Shown piece by piece: positions 26,024 through 35,900 of a stretch of 64,000 nt of DNA (position 1 is its first letter; every line of letters starts with the position of its first letter). Source of the stretch: Delftia tsuruhatensis NBRC 16741 (GTDB taxonomy: Bacteria > Pseudomonadota > Gammaproteobacteria > Burkholderiales > Burkholderiaceae_C); contig NZ_BCTO01000043.1 in NCBI RefSeq assembly GCF_001571325.1, forward strand, positions 35,153 through 99,152, read 5' to 3'. Position numbers and translations under genes: made by a program. The notes beneath the pieces are model-generated. The model searched no databases. It saw only the letters and a program-made list of their open reading frames with translations, and was not told the origin of the DNA.

Positions 26024-27364
26024 ATGCACAGGTGCGCACGGGCATTGAGAACATTGGTGGCGGGAGGATGGGTCGCGGTCCTGGGTGTGGCGCAGACGGC
26101 GCAGGCGGCCGAGCAGGCGATCACGCGGCCGTCGCTGGTGGCGGTGGAATCCCTCAGCGCCGTGGACACGGTCTGGCTGATGACGGCCACGGTGCTGGTG
26201 CTGCTGATGACGCTGCCCGGCATTGCGCTGTTCTATGCGGGCATGGTGCGCCGCAAGAACGTGCTCAACACCATGGCCAGCGTGGTGGCGATTGCCTGCC
26301 TGGTGAGCATTCTGTGGTTCGCACTGGGCTATTCGCTGGCCTTCACGCCCGGCAATGCGTGGATAGGCGGTGATTCGCGCGCCTGGTTCGCGGGGCTGGA
26401 TTTCAACGCCGCCAAGGGCCTGGTGGCCGTGAGCCACCTGGCGCCGCATGTGCCCGAAGCAGCCTATGCCATGTTCCAGCTGGCCTTTGCCGTGATCACC
26501 GCCGCCTTGCTGGTGGGCGCCTGGGTGGAGCGCATGCGCTTCGGTGCCATGCTGATCTTCGTGGGCTTGTGGAGCCTGCTGGTTTATGCCCCGGTGGCGC
26601 ACTGGGTGTGGGAGCCGGGCGGCTGGCTGGCGCGCATGGGCGCGCTGGACTTTGCCGGGGGCACCGTGGTGCATGTGAACGCGGGCGTGGCCGGGCTGGT
26701 CTGCGCCTGGTTCCTGCGGCCGCGCCGCGGCTACGGGCACGAGCCCTTCGAGCCCTACAACCTGGCCCTGACCATGATGGGCGCGGCGCTGCTGTGGATG
26801 GGCTGGTTCGGCTTCAACGCCGGCTCATCGCTGGCCGGGGACAGCCGGGCGGCGCTGGCGCTGGCCGTCACCCACATTGCCGCCAGCGCGGGCGCCCTGG
26901 CCTGGTCGCTGGCCGAGTATGTGGTGCGCGGCAAGGCCACGCTGCTGGGGCTGTGCTCGGGGCTGGTCGGCGGCCTGGTGGCGATCACGCCGGCAGCCGG
27001 TTTCGTGACGCCGCTGTCGGCGCTGTGCATCGGCCTGATCGCCGGTGTCGCCTGCTACTGGGGCGCCACGGGCCTCAAGCGGCTGCTGGGCGCGGACGAT
27101 TCGCTGGATGTGTTTGGCGTGCATGGCGTGGGCGGCATCGTGGGATCGCTGCTGACCGGCGTGTTTGCCAGTCCGCAGATCGGCGGCGTGCAGGCCAGCG
27201 TGCTCACCCAGGCCGTGAGCGTGCTGGCCGTGGCCTTGTTCACGCTGGTGGCCACGGCAGTGCTGCTGTGGTTGCTGGACATGCTGATCGGCCTGCGCGT
27301 GGATGAGGAAAGCGAGCTGCAGGGCCTGGACCTGGCGCTGCACCGCGAACGCCTGAGTGGATGA
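26024..27364 (+). CDS. amtB: Ammonium transporter
   Basis: 446-residue Amt/Mep/Rh channel. A cleavable signal peptide (ending near AQAAE) is followed by eleven predicted membrane helices, the first reading TVLVLLMTLPGIALFYAG. Conserved features are the ALDFAGG aspartate, the pore histidines in VVHVNAGVAG and FGVHGVGGIVG, and GMVRRKNVLNTM. GGGAG stands seven bases before the ATG. A sigma-54 promoter and a possible NtrC site lie upstream. The usual glnK partner gene is not adjacent; instead a small ORF follows after a strong hairpin. Confidence 0.93.
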   Translation: MHRCARALRTLVAGGWVAVLGVAQTAQAAEQAITRPSLVAVESLSAVDTVWLMTATVLVLLMTLPGIALFYAGMVRRKNVLNTMASVVAIACLVSILWFALGYSLAFTPGNAWIGGDSRAWFAGLDFNAAKGLVAVSHLAPHVPEAAYAMFQLAFAVITAALLVGAWVERMRFGAMLIFVGLWSLLVYAPVAHWVWEPGGWLARMGALDFAGGTVVHVNAGVAGLVCAWFLRPRRGYGHEPFEPYNLALTMMGAALLWMGWFGFNAGSSLAGDSRAALALAVTHIAASAGALAWSLAEYVVRGKATLLGLCSGLVGGLVAITPAAGFVTPLSALCIGLIAGVACYWGATGLKRLLGADDSLDVFGVHGVGGIVGSLLTGVFASPQIGGVQASVLTQAVSVLAVALFTLVATAVLLWLLDMLIGLRVDEESELQGLDLALHRERLSG

Positions 27365-27367
27365 ACG

Positions 27368-27390
27368 GCCGGGCCGCGAAGCGGCCCGGC
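27368..27390 (+). terminator. Strong hairpin after the ammonium transporter gene
   Basis: A perfect 10-bp GC stem (GCCGGGCCGC/GCGGCCCGGC) with a GAA loop starts three bases after the amt stop. There is no T-tract, so it may stabilise the mRNA end or attenuate read-through rather than be a classical terminator. Confidence 0.5.
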
Positions 27391-27433
27391 ACCCGATCGC
27401 CCGATGATCGTCAAACCGAAGGAGTGCCACTAC

Positions 27434-27742
27434 ATGCCCGAAAGCGAACTCCTGGCCATCGCCGCGCACCTGCATGTGCTGCTGCGCAGAAGCTGCGGCC
27501 GCGTGACCGATACCGAATGGCTAGCGGCCAATGCCGAGTACGCCGCCGAAATCATCCGCTTCGCCCGGGAGCAGGAAGGGGCGCGCAGCACGCCCGAACT
27601 GGTGGAATGGACCCATCGCTTCGAAGCGGCCTGGAATGCCGCGCTGGCCGGGCCCGCCGAGCGCTCGCCGCTCATGCAGCGCGCAGGCGAGCTGATGCGC
27701 CAGCGTACGGAAAACCGCAAGTACGTGGGCACGCTGCGCTAG
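27434..27742 (+). CDS. Small hypothetical helical protein (102 aa)
   Basis: Unrecognised. The start is the ATG before PESELLAIAAHLHVLLRR, with GAAGGAGTG nine bases upstream; an in-frame ATG at 27404 lacks a site. The product is largely alpha-helical, charged and soluble, with a conserved-looking NRKYVGTLR tail. It follows the ammonium transporter on the same strand and ends just before the convergent SpoVR gene. Co-expression with amt is possible but interrupted by a hairpin. Confidence 0.6.
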   Translation: MPESELLAIAAHLHVLLRRSCGRVTDTEWLAANAEYAAEIIRFAREQEGARSTPELVEWTHRFEAAWNAALAGPAERSPLMQRAGELMRQRTENRKYVGTLR

Positions 27743-27767
27743 GGCCTGGCTGGCTCAGGCAGGAGGA

Positions 27768-29396
27768 TCAGGCCGGTGGAGCGGGCACCGAGTGCAACAG
27801 CACGGGCGCGTCGCCATCGCCGTTGACGCTTTCCAGCTGCACGCCAAAGCCCCACAGGCGCGCTGCGTGCTTGAGCACTTCCAGCGCATCGTCGGACAGC
27901 GGCCGGCCCTGGTAGCGGGTGTGGCGCAGGGTGAGGCAGCGGTCGCCGCGCAGATTGACGTTCCAGACCTGGATATTGGGCTCGCGCGCGCCCAGGTCGT
28001 ATTGCTGCGACAGCGTCTGGCGCAGGGTGCGGTAGCCGTCGTCGTCGTGGATGGCGCTGACCAGCAGCTCGCGTTCGCTGGCGTCGTCATGGATGGCGAA
28101 CAGGCGCATGTCGCGCATCAGCTGAGGGCTCAGGTACTGGCCGACAAAGCTCTCGTCCTTGAAGTTCTGCATGGCATGGTGCAGCGCCGGCAGCCAGGTC
28201 GTGCCGGCCAGGTCGGGGAACCAGCGGCGGTCTTCTTCGGTGGGGTCCTGGCAGATGCGGCGGATGTCGCGGTACATGGCAAAGCCCAGCGCATAGGGGT
28301 TGATGCCGCTGTAGGCGCGGTGACCGGCCGGGGGCTGGTAGATGACGTTGGTGTGGGAGGACAGCCATTCGATCATCACGCCGTCGGTCAGCCAGCCTTC
28401 GTCGTACAGGGTGTTGAGCAGGGTGTAGTGCCAGAACGTGGCCCAGCCCTCGTTCATCACCTGGGTCTGGCGCTGCGGGTAGAAGTACTGGGCGATCTTG
28501 CGCACGATGCGCACGATCTCGCGCTGCCAGGGCTCCAGCAGCGGGGCGTTCTTCTCGATGAAGTACAGCAGGTTTTCCTCGGGCTCCTTGGGAAAGCGCT
28601 CGCTGTGCTGCGCCGCGCTGTCCTTGCCCGGGCGGGCCGGCAGGGTGCGCCACAGCTCGTTGACCTGCTGCTGGGCATAGGCCTCGCGCTGCTCGCGCTC
28701 GGCCCGCTCGCGCGCCAGGCTTTTCTTGGAGGGGCGGCGGTAGCGGTCCACGCCCAGGTTGGACAGGGCGTGGCAGGAGTCCAGCCATTGCTCCACCGTC
28801 GTCAGGCCGTGGCGCTCCTCGCACTGGGTGATGAAGTCGCGCGCATAGACCAGGTAGTCGATGATGCTGCCGGCATCCGTCCACATGCCGAACAGGTAGT
28901 TGTTCTTGAAGAAGCTGTTGTGGCCGTACGCCGCATGGGCGATCACCAGGGCCTGCATGGCCGTGGTGTTCTCCTCCATCAGATAGCTGATGCAGGGATT
29001 GGAGTTGATGACGATCTCGTAGGCCAGGCCCATGTGGCCGCGCCGGTAGCGCCGCTCCGTCGCCATGTATTCCTTGCCATAGCTCCAGTGGCGGTAGCCC
29101 ACGGGCATGCCCACGCTGGCGTAGGCGTCCATCATCTGCTCGGCCGAGATCACTTCCAGCTGGTTGGGATAGGTGTCCAGGCCGTAGCGTTCGGCGGCGG
29201 CCGCAATCGCTGCGTGATAGCGTTCGATGAGCTCGAAGGTCCAGTCGCTGGGATCGGGCAGAGGCTCGGCCGGCCGCTCCCCCGCCGGCAGCGGCGCGGA
29301 GGGCACGATGCGCTGGGCCCGTTCGCTGGCCAGATGGGATTTCCACTGCGGCGTGGCATGGCGGGGCGCCAGCACGGGATAGTGAGAGAGGTTCAT
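27768..29396 (-). CDS. ycgB: SpoVR family protein
   Basis: 542-residue SpoVR/YcgB protein, cytoplasmic, of unknown biochemical activity; in enterobacteria it belongs to the RpoS/nitrogen-starvation stress regulon. Characteristic stretches are GYRHWSYGKEY, EIVINSNPCISYLMEENT, AHAAYGHNSFFKNNYLF, QVMNEGWATFWHY, NPYALGFAMYRDI and a C-terminal RDDDGY-like segment (AIHDDDGYRTLR). The ATG overlaps the stop of the YhbH gene (ATGA). The order PrkA-YhbH-SpoVR in one operon is a widely conserved arrangement. Confidence 0.92.
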   Translation of the reverse strand: MNLSHYPVLAPRHATPQWKSHLASERAQRIVPSAPLPAGERPAEPLPDPSDWTFELIERYHAAIAAAAERYGLDTYPNQLEVISAEQMMDAYASVGMPVGYRHWSYGKEYMATERRYRRGHMGLAYEIVINSNPCISYLMEENTTAMQALVIAHAAYGHNSFFKNNYLFGMWTDAGSIIDYLVYARDFITQCEERHGLTTVEQWLDSCHALSNLGVDRYRRPSKKSLARERAEREQREAYAQQQVNELWRTLPARPGKDSAAQHSERFPKEPEENLLYFIEKNAPLLEPWQREIVRIVRKIAQYFYPQRQTQVMNEGWATFWHYTLLNTLYDEGWLTDGVMIEWLSSHTNVIYQPPAGHRAYSGINPYALGFAMYRDIRRICQDPTEEDRRWFPDLAGTTWLPALHHAMQNFKDESFVGQYLSPQLMRDMRLFAIHDDASERELLVSAIHDDDGYRTLRQTLSQQYDLGAREPNIQVWNVNLRGDRCLTLRHTRYQGRPLSDDALEVLKHAARLWGFGVQLESVNGDGDAPVLLHSVPAPPA

Positions 29397-30661
29397 ACCG
29401 ATACCCCCTCTTTCTTGAACAGGTCGCGGAACACGGGGTAGATCTCGCTGGCGTCCGACACCTTGCGCATGGCGAAATGCGAGAACAGCGGCAGCACCTG
29501 GCTGTACTCCTGCCACAGGCTCTGCTCTTCCTGCACCACCTGCACATAGGCGAAGTAGCGCACCAGCGGCAGGATCTTGTCGACCAGCAGGTTGCGGCAG
29601 TTGGAGCCGTCGTCGCCGAAGTTGTCGCCATCGCTGGCCTGGGCCACGTAGATGTTCCAGTCCCCGGACGGGTAGCGCGCGCGGATGATCTGGTCCAGCA
29701 GCACCAGCGCACTGCTGACCACCGTGCCGCCGCTTTCCTGGGAGTGGAAGAACTCGTCCTCGCTGACCTCGGCCGCCTGCGTGTGGTGGCGGATGAAGAC
29801 GATGTCGATCTTCTCGTAGTGCCGCGTCAGGAACAGGTACAGCAGGATGAAGAAGCGCTTGGCCAGGTCCTTGCGGTCCTGGTCCATGGAGCCGGACACA
29901 TCCATCACGCAGAACATCACGGCCTGGCTGATGGGCGCAGGCACGCGCGTGCGGTTGCGAAACCGCAGGTCGATGGGGTCGAGAAAGGCCACCGTGCCCA
30001 TGCGCAGCTTCAGCGCATCGATGCGCTGCTGCAGCTCGGCCGCCGCCTCGCTGGTGCCATCGTCCTGCGCCAGCAGCGCTTGCAGCTGCTCTTCCAGTGC
30101 CTTGAGTTCGCGGTGCGGCGCCTTGGTCAGCGCAATGCGCCGGCCCAGGGCGCCGCGCATGGTGCGCAGCAGGGCCAGGTTGTGCGGCGTGCCGTCGTGG
30201 CTGTAGCCGGCGCGGCGCGTCTTGTACTGCATGGTGTTGCCGATGTGGGTGCGCAGCAGGCGCGGCAGGGCCAGGTCTTCAAAGAACAGTTCCATGAACT
30301 CTTCCTTGGTCAGGGTGAAGGTGAAGTCGTCCTCGCCCTCGCCGCTGTCGCTGGCCTGGGAGCCGCCGCCGCCTGCGCCGCCCTGCGGCCGGGCAATGCG
30401 GTCGCCGCGCACATGCTCGGTGTTGCCCGGGTGCACCGTGTCATGGACGCCGCCCTGCCCGTGGTGGAACACGGGCTCGCGGATGTCCTTGCGCGGGATG
30501 GAGACGCTCTCGGACTCCTCCATGTGGCGGATGCCGCGCTTGTCCACCGCGCGGCGCACCGCCTCGGCGATCTGCGCCTTGTAGCGGCGCACGAAGCGCT
30601 CGCGGTTGCCCACCGACTTGTTCTTGCCGGCCAGCCTGCGATCGATGATTTGCAATGCCAT
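29393..30661 (-). CDS. yhbH: YeaH/YhbH family VWA-like protein
   Basis: 422-residue member of the YeaH/YhbH (DUF444) family. The N-terminus IIDRRLAGKNKSVGNRERF is diagnostic, followed by a Gly-rich linker (GGAGGGGSQ) and a von Willebrand A-like fold with CVMDVSGSMDQDRKDLAKRF carrying the DxSxS metal site. It is the middle gene of the PrkA operon and probably forms a functional unit with that AAA+ kinase. GGGGGGAACAG precedes the ATG. The gap to prkA upstream is 46 bp, and the stop is coupled to SpoVR. Confidence 0.92.
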   Translation of the reverse strand: MALQIIDRRLAGKNKSVGNRERFVRRYKAQIAEAVRRAVDKRGIRHMEESESVSIPRKDIREPVFHHGQGGVHDTVHPGNTEHVRGDRIARPQGGAGGGGSQASDSGEGEDDFTFTLTKEEFMELFFEDLALPRLLRTHIGNTMQYKTRRAGYSHDGTPHNLALLRTMRGALGRRIALTKAPHRELKALEEQLQALLAQDDGTSEAAAELQQRIDALKLRMGTVAFLDPIDLRFRNRTRVPAPISQAVMFCVMDVSGSMDQDRKDLAKRFFILLYLFLTRHYEKIDIVFIRHHTQAAEVSEDEFFHSQESGGTVVSSALVLLDQIIRARYPSGDWNIYVAQASDGDNFGDDGSNCRNLLVDKILPLVRYFAYVQVVQEEQSLWQEYSQVLPLFSHFAMRKVSDASEIYPVFRDLFKKEGVSV

Positions 30662-30707
30662 CTGTTCCCCCCAGCCCGGGCGCGCCGAAGGGCGGCGCAC
30701 CCACCCG

Positions 30708-32630
30708 TCAGTTGCTCTTGCGAACGCGCAGATACCACTCGCACAGCAGGCGCACCTGCTTGGACGTATAGCCCTTGGCCTCCATGCGGGTGACAAAGTC
30801 CTCGTGCTTGCGGGCATCCTCGGCACTGGCCTTGGCGTTGAAGCTGATCACGGGCAGCAGCTCCTCGGTATTGGAGAACATCTTCTTCTCGATCACCACG
30901 CGCAGCTTCTCGTAGCTGGTCCAGCTGGGGTTCTTGCCCTGGTTGTTGGCCCGCGCGCGCAGCACGAAGTTGACGATCTCGTTGCGGAAGTCCTTGGCAT
31001 TGGCGATGCCCGCGGGCTTCTCGACCTTCTCCATCTCGGCGTTGAGCGCGTTGCGGTCGAAGGCCTCGCCGGTATCGTTGTCGCGGTACTCGCTGTCCTG
31101 TATCCAGTAGTCGGCGTAGGTGACGTAGCGGTCGAAGATGTTCTGGCCGTACTCGCTGTAGCTCTCCAGATAGGCCGTCTGGATTTCCTTGCCGATGAAC
31201 TCGGCATAGTGCGGCGACAGGTATTCCTTGATGTAGCTGGTGTACTTGGTCTCCAGCTCGGCAGGGAACTGCTCGCGCTCGATCTGCTGCTCCAGCACAT
31301 ACATCAGGTGCACCGGATTGGCCGCCACCTCGGTACTGTCGTAGTTGAAGACCTTGGACAGGATCTTGAACGCGAAGCGCGTGGAGATGCCCGACATGCC
31401 CTCGTCCACGCCCGCATAGTCGCGATACTCCTGGAAGCTCTTGGCGCGCGGGTCCGTGTCCTTGAGGCTCTCGCCGTCATAGACCTGCATCTTGCTGAAG
31501 ATGCTGGAGTTCTCGGGCTCCTTCAGCCGCGTGAGCACGGCGAACTGGGCCATCATCTTGAGCGTGCCGGGCGCGCACACGGCGCTGGCCAGCGAGGACT
31601 CGCGGATCAGCTTCTCGTAGATGCGCACCTCCTCCGACACGCGCAGGCAGTAAGGCACCTTGACGATGTAGACCCGGTCCAGGAAGGCCTCGTTGTTGCG
31701 GTTGTTGCGGAAGGCCTTCCACTCGCTCTCGTTGCTGTGGGCCAGCACCATGCCGTCGAAGGGAATGGCGCCAAAGCCCTCCGTTCCCTTGTAGTTGCTC
31801 TCCTGCGTAGCCGTCAGCAGCGGGTGCAGCACCTTGATGGGCGCCTTGAACATCTCCACGAACTCCAGCAGGCCCTGGTTGGCCAGGCACAGGCCGCCCG
31901 AGTAGCTGTAGGCATCGGTATCGTCCTGGGCAAAGTTCTCCAGCTTGCGGATGTCCACCTTGCCCACCAGGCTGGAGATGTCCTGGTTGTTCTCGTCGCC
32001 AGGCTCGGTCTTGGCAATGCCCACCTGCCTGGAGATGCTCGGATAGCGCTTGACCACGCGGAACTGGCGGATATCACCCCCCAACTCCTCCAGGCGCTTG
32101 ACGGCCCAGGGCGACAGCACATGGTTGAGGCAGCGCCGGGGAATGCCGAACTGCTCCTCCAGCAGCGGCCCGTCCTCCACCGGATCGAACAGGCCCAGCG
32201 GCGACTCGTTCACGGGCGAGCCCTTGAGCGCGTAGAACGGCACCTTCTGCATCAGGTATTTGAGGCGCTCGGCGATGGAGCTCTTGCCACCGCCCACGGG
32301 GCCCAGCAGATAGAGGATCTGCTTGCGCTCTTCCAGGCCCTGGGCCGCATGGCGGAAGAAGCTCACCACCTGCTCGATGGAGTCTTCCATGCCGTAGAAC
32401 TCGGCGAAGGCCGGATAGCGCCGGATGACCTTGTTGGCAAACAGCCGCGACAGGCGCGGATCATTGCGCGTGTCCACCATTTCGGGTTCGCCTATGGCCG
32501 CCAGCATGCGCTGGGCGGCGCCCTCGTAGGCCATGGGATCGCGCTGGCACAGGGCGAGAAATTCGTCCAGCGACATCTCTTCTTCGCGAAGGCGAACGTA
32601 ACGTGCAGCCGAGTTGCTGATGACATCCAT
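30708..32630 (-). CDS. prkA: PrkA serine protein kinase/AAA+ protein
   Basis: 640 residues, the normal length of PrkA/YeaG. An N-terminal AAA+ domain carries Walker A GPVGGGKSS (about residue 105) and later HSNESEW; the C-terminal third has weak similarity to protein kinases. In E. coli YeaG and YeaH act in adaptation to nitrogen starvation, and the YeaG family phosphorylates itself or acts as a Lon-like protease (established for homologues). The start is the ATG with AGAGG five bases upstream; longer in-frame starts to 32747 are without support. It is the first gene of the prkA-yhbH-spoVR operon. Confidence 0.94.
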   Translation of the reverse strand: MDVISNSAARYVRLREEEMSLDEFLALCQRDPMAYEGAAQRMLAAIGEPEMVDTRNDPRLSRLFANKVIRRYPAFAEFYGMEDSIEQVVSFFRHAAQGLEERKQILYLLGPVGGGKSSIAERLKYLMQKVPFYALKGSPVNESPLGLFDPVEDGPLLEEQFGIPRRCLNHVLSPWAVKRLEELGGDIRQFRVVKRYPSISRQVGIAKTEPGDENNQDISSLVGKVDIRKLENFAQDDTDAYSYSGGLCLANQGLLEFVEMFKAPIKVLHPLLTATQESNYKGTEGFGAIPFDGMVLAHSNESEWKAFRNNRNNEAFLDRVYIVKVPYCLRVSEEVRIYEKLIRESSLASAVCAPGTLKMMAQFAVLTRLKEPENSSIFSKMQVYDGESLKDTDPRAKSFQEYRDYAGVDEGMSGISTRFAFKILSKVFNYDSTEVAANPVHLMYVLEQQIEREQFPAELETKYTSYIKEYLSPHYAEFIGKEIQTAYLESYSEYGQNIFDRYVTYADYWIQDSEYRDNDTGEAFDRNALNAEMEKVEKPAGIANAKDFRNEIVNFVLRARANNQGKNPSWTSYEKLRVVIEKKMFSNTEELLPVISFNAKASAEDARKHEDFVTRMEAKGYTSKQVRLLCEWYLRVRKSN

Positions 32631-32933
32631 ACGACCTCTCCCGGCGGCACCCGAGGGCGAACAGTGCCGCGAAGTTGCAAGGCATTCGCTACCGTGTGGA
32701 ACTGTTGTAGCACCTTGCATCCGCTTTGAATAGCTCATACGTCCCACATGTCTGCATTGCGCGCGAGGTCACAATGTCAGGTTCCTGGACTACCCCGCTT
32801 TTTGCGGCGCCGGGACAGGGGCTTGAGCCAGCCGGGCCTGCAGCAAGGCCCGTGAATACAGCGCCTCACGCTCCCACTTTTGACAAATAATAGTCCGCAC
32901 TCACACAGCGGCACAGGCCCGAATTCAGAACCG
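32631..32933. other. Divergent promoter region between prkA and the MscS-type channel gene
   Basis: No gene seen. It must hold the prkA promoter (minus strand) and the promoter of the large channel gene (plus strand). A TTGACA at 32880-32885 could serve as a -35 element, but no good -10 is present at the right distance. A TTG codon at the same place could start the channel frame 18 codons earlier. Confidence 0.35.
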
Positions 32934-35900
32934 ATGTCTCCTGCCGACAACCCCCTACTTGCCGCCGGTCGCCCATCGCGCAAACTGGCTGCCGTCACGC
33001 CGATGCACCTGCTGTGGGCCATGTGCCTGGTGCTCGGCCTGCTGCTCGCCCTGCTGGCACCGGGCCTGGCCAAGGCCGCACCGGCAGCAGGCCCTTTGGG
33101 TGCCTTGCAGGGCACCCTGGGCGGTGGCTCCGCGTCCGACAAGGAACGAAGCAACGCCATTCAGACCCAGCTCGATGCCGCAGCCTCGGCCACAAAGGAA
33201 GCCGATGCGCTGGCCCAGGAACTGGACCGCATGCGCGCCAGGGCACGCACGCCCGTGCCGCCCCTGCCCGCGCCGCTGAGCGACGAGCAGCTGGGCAGCC
33301 TGTTCGATCGCTGGAAGGAACGCGTTCCCGCCAACGCCAGCCAGGAAGTGCTGGAACGCCTGCTGGCCGATGAGCGCGATGCCATTGCCGCCCTCAAGGC
33401 CGGCATCGAGAAATCCGCGGCCGACCAGGCCAATCTGGTGTCCCAGCCCGGCCCGGGGCGGATCGATCTGTCCATCCTCCAGCAACGCGCGCAGGAAAAC
33501 GCCGAGCCCGTGACCGCCGAGCCCGGCGAAGCCCCCGACCTCACCCAGGCCCGCCAGGCACGGCGCAGCGCAGAGCACCGCCGCGCCCTGCTGGAGCTGG
33601 CGCTGCGACAGGAAGAGCAGTCCACCATCGAAGCCCGCCAGCGCCTGCTGGCCGCCCAGCTGCAGGCCCAGCGCCGCGAGCTGCTGGAGCGCATGCCGCG
33701 CGCCGCCTGGCTGACCCAGCGCATTGCCGAGCGCAGCCGCCAGCAACTGGAGCAGCAGGTGCAGGAGATGGAGCTGGCCGCCCAGCACGCTTCCGCCGCC
33801 GATCCCGCCATACGCGACCTGGCCCAGCGCAATGCGGCGCTGGCCGCGCAGATCCTCAAGAACTCCAATGAACTGGCGCAGGAGCGCAAGACCCTGGCCA
33901 ATGACGAATATGTCCGCGACCAATTGAGCGCCACGCTGCGCGACACCCAGGCACGCCTGCGGCTGGGCGGTGGCAGTGCGGCCGTGGGCCAGTGGCTGTG
34001 GCAGCAGCGCGTGGAGCTGTCCTCCGGCAGCACCCTGCAGGCCAGGCACCGGGCCGTGCAGCGCCAGCTGGCCGAGCTGCGCCTGACACTGTTCAACTCC
34101 AGCAAATGGCGCCAGAACCCTGGCGCGGACACGGCGGCACAGGCCCCGGCCGACGCTGCGGATGCAGGCGGCGTGGCGGCACCGGAGCCGGCCGCCAACG
34201 CCACGGTATCTGCCCAGCAGACCGCTTTGCTGGCCCGGCAGGTGGCACTCACCGACCAACTGCAGCCGGTGTTGCTGCGCCGCATCGCCGTGCTGGAGCA
34301 GACCGACGACGCACTGCGCGCGGCCCTGCGCAGCGGCAATGAGTTGCGCCAGGTGCTGGACAAGGAGCTGCTGTGGTTCCCCAGCCACCGCCCCATGGAC
34401 CGTACCTGGCTCAGCGAGTGGCAGGCGCTGGAGCAGGACATCGAAGGCAGCAGCTCCCCCTGGAAAACCGCGCGCGCCCTGGCCGCCAGCATCTGGAACG
34501 ATCCCTGGGCCTTTGGCGCCGTCGGCCTGATCGTGGCCCTGCTGCTGGGCCTGCGCCGCTACGCGCTGCGCCAGTTGCAGTCCATCGCCGTGCGCGTGGG
34601 CGACTTCATGCGCGACCACTTCGGGCTGAGCCTGCTGGCGCTGGGCTGGAGCCTGCTCTACACCCTGCCCTGGAGCTTTGCGGCCGCGGCGCTGGGCAGC
34701 CTGCTGCAAGGCCCGGAAACCGTGGGCACGGCGCTGGAGCCGCTGGGCGCCACCCTGGTCCAGCTCAGCGATTTCATATTCGTGGCCACCTTGCTCAACG
34801 CCCTGTTCTGCCCGGGCGGGCTGGCACTGGCCCACTTCGGCTGGCCGGCTGCTCGCGTGCAGATGCTGCGCCAGATGGTGCGCCGCGCCGCCTGGCTGAT
34901 CGTGCCTGCCGAACTGCTGGGCGGCCTGGCCTTCTACAGCCATGACAACCACGCCATCAGCACCTGGGGGCGCATCTCCATCCTCATGCTGTCGCTGGGG
35001 CTGGCCTGGATGGCCTGGCTGTACTTTCGCCGTGTCATGCAGCAAAAGCGGCCCGGCATCCACTGGGGCCAGATCGTCAGCGTGGTGCTGATGCTCATGC
35101 TCAGCGCGCTGGCCGTGGGCATCGTGCTCGGCTATGTCTACACGGCCACCGAAGTCATCCAGGCCCTGATGGCCAGCTTCGTGTTCCTGGGCGCGGTCGA
35201 GGTCGTGGTCAACCTGCTGCGGCGCTGGCTGCTGCTGGGCGAGCGGCGCCTGGCGCTGAACCGGCTGCGCGAAGCCGCCAGGCTGGCCCAGAGCGGCTCG
35301 GGCGTGGACACCGGCAAGGCCCCCACCGACGAAGCCACCCAGATGGCCCTGGTCACCGTGGGCGCCCAGGCGCACCGGCTGCTGGGCCTGCTGCAGCAGG
35401 TGCTGGTCGTGCTGACCCTGGTCTACGCCTGGCTGCCCGTGCTGCCTGCGCTGCTGCGCTCCGAAGGCGTGGTGCTCTGGTACACCACCAACACCGGCGC
35501 CGACGGCATCGCGCATGCCGCCCCCGTGAGCCTGATGGATGCGCTGCTGGGCGTGATGATCCTGCTGCTGACCTTCAGCTTTGCACGCAACCTGCCGGGC
35601 CTGCTGGAAGTGACGCTGTCGGCCTCCAACCGCATCAGCAGCTCCGCGCGCTACACCCTGGCCACGCTGGCGCGCTACGCCATCACCATCGCGGGCACGG
35701 TCAGCGCCTTCACGCTGCTGGGCCTGCGCTGGGGCCAGCTGCAGTGGATGGTGGCGGCGCTCACCGTGGGCCTGGGCTTCGGCCTGCAGGAGATCTTCGC
35801 CAACTTCGTCTCGGGCCTGATCCTGCTGGTGGAGCGGCCCTTCCGCGTGGGCGATGTCATCACCATCGACACCCTCACCGGCACCGTCACGCGCATCCGC

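Noticed and set aside
32880..32933. TTG at 32880 as the start of the mechanosensitive channel
   Set aside because: Possible, but it has no good ribosome-binding site and the added residues are not hydrophobic; the ATG at 32934 is closer to the signal helix.
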